From: Lachnospiraceae bacterium UBA4381
GTDB taxonomy: Bacteria; Bacillota; Clostridia; Lachnospirales; Lachnospiraceae
Direction of reading: 5' to 3'
DNA length: 5,501 nucleotides
NCBI GenBank assembly: GCA_002391105.1
Contig: DGRT01000138.1
Span: forward strand, 1 to 5,501
Part shown: positions 5,223 to 5,501 of the stretch, piece after piece
Numbering within the stretch: position 1 is the stretch's first letter
Layout of the letters: each line of letters starts with the position of its first letter
The notes under the pieces: model-generated
What the model was told of the DNA's origin: nothing
Database searches by the model: none
The model's input: only the letters and a program-made list of their open reading frames with translations
Made by a program: the position numbers and the translations under genes

Positions 5223-5501
5223 TTATATACTGATATTCACATTTTTTCGTTCTTCCGGCCAGTTGCATATATCATATGCCATACAAGAAAAACAGCTTCT
5301 GGACCTTTTATCCGCTCTATATATTATACCCTCCAGAGAACCGGGGATATCCGACATAGAACCATGAGCTCTGATAGCATTACAGATAAGAGAGATCTCC
5401 TCCTCACTGTAACCCGCCGTCTTCAGAATCGGAGTTGCAATATATATTCCGGATTCCCGATGGTTCATCCCCTGTTCCTTCTCATATTTTGAAAATCTGC
5501 C
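5223..5501 (-). CDS. HD-domain phosphohydrolase-like protein, C-terminal fragment
   Basis: The frame is open to the window edge and the gene starts beyond it; 92 C-terminal residues are visible. A Met occurs at 5468, but the preceding 11 codons are open and continuous with the fold, so it is not a convincing start. Visible features, numbered from the edge, are NHRESG (13-18), an HD-type helix with NAIRAHG (41-47) and ADKRSR (63-68), matching the late His and Asp positions of HD metal-dependent phosphohydrolases. A Cys cluster C70-x2-C73-x5-C79 followed by NWPEERKN resembles a small metal site. The first HD pair would lie upstream and cannot be checked. Similar HD proteins occur, to my knowledge, beside folate genes in Clostridia. 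Here folC follows after 48 nt, suggesting a folate-operon role, possibly pterin or nucleotide dephosphorylation; that role is inference. Confidence 0.75.
   Translation of the reverse strand, partial: GRFSKYEKEQGMNHRESGIYIATPILKTAGYSEEEISLICNAIRAHGSMSDIPGSLEGIIYRADKRSRSCFSCMAYDICNWPEERKNVNISI

Overview
The window looks like a chromosomal segment of a low-to-moderate G+C anaerobic Firmicute, most likely a Clostridia/Lachnospiraceae-type genome. The basis is strong AGGAGG ribosome binding sites, sigma-A promoters with 17-bp spacing, the infC-rpmI-rplT operon behind an attenuator leader, and clostridial-style folate genes. This placement is inference from gene content and style. No mobile element or CRISPR array is visible. 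Every gene lies on the minus strand, so transcription runs from high to low coordinates.

In transcription order: (1) 5501-5223 holds the C-terminal end of an HD-domain phosphohydrolase-like protein with a Cys cluster. (2) 5174-3711 is folC, folylpolyglutamate/dihydrofolate synthase, carrying an acidic Ser/Glu/Asp-rich insertion of about 65 residues partly built from a 12-bp in-frame repeat. (3) 3710-3463 is a non-coding gap filled mostly by a 35-bp tandem repeat. (4) 3462-1777 is one uninterrupted 561-codon gene fusing dihydroneopterin aldolase (FolB), HPPK (FolK) and a complete prephenate dehydratase with its ACT domain (PheA). (5) 1776-1384 holds degenerate tandem repeats, a strong promoter, and a leader of about 235 nt ending in an intrinsic terminator with a perfect 9-nt antiterminator partner. 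(6) 1383-251 is infC-rpmI-rplT. (7) 215-10 is a separately promoted tRNA-Leu gene with anticodon AAG, followed by an intrinsic terminator.

Functionally the window joins two units. The upstream unit is folate synthesis: FolB and FolK make the pterin pyrophosphate, FolC glutamylates the product, and the HD protein is a candidate accessory hydrolase. Phenylalanine synthesis is physically attached to it through the PheA part of the fusion; p-aminobenzoate (folate) and prephenate (Phe) both derive from chorismate. The downstream unit is translation: IF3, L35 and L20 under probable L20-mediated attenuation, with infC itself apparently starting at a non-canonical AUA.

The item most worth follow-up is the FolB-FolK-PheA fusion. 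Catalytic residues of all three enzymes appear present, no in-frame ATG/GTG/TTG lies in the linker, and the chorismate mutase domain that often precedes prephenate dehydratase is absent.
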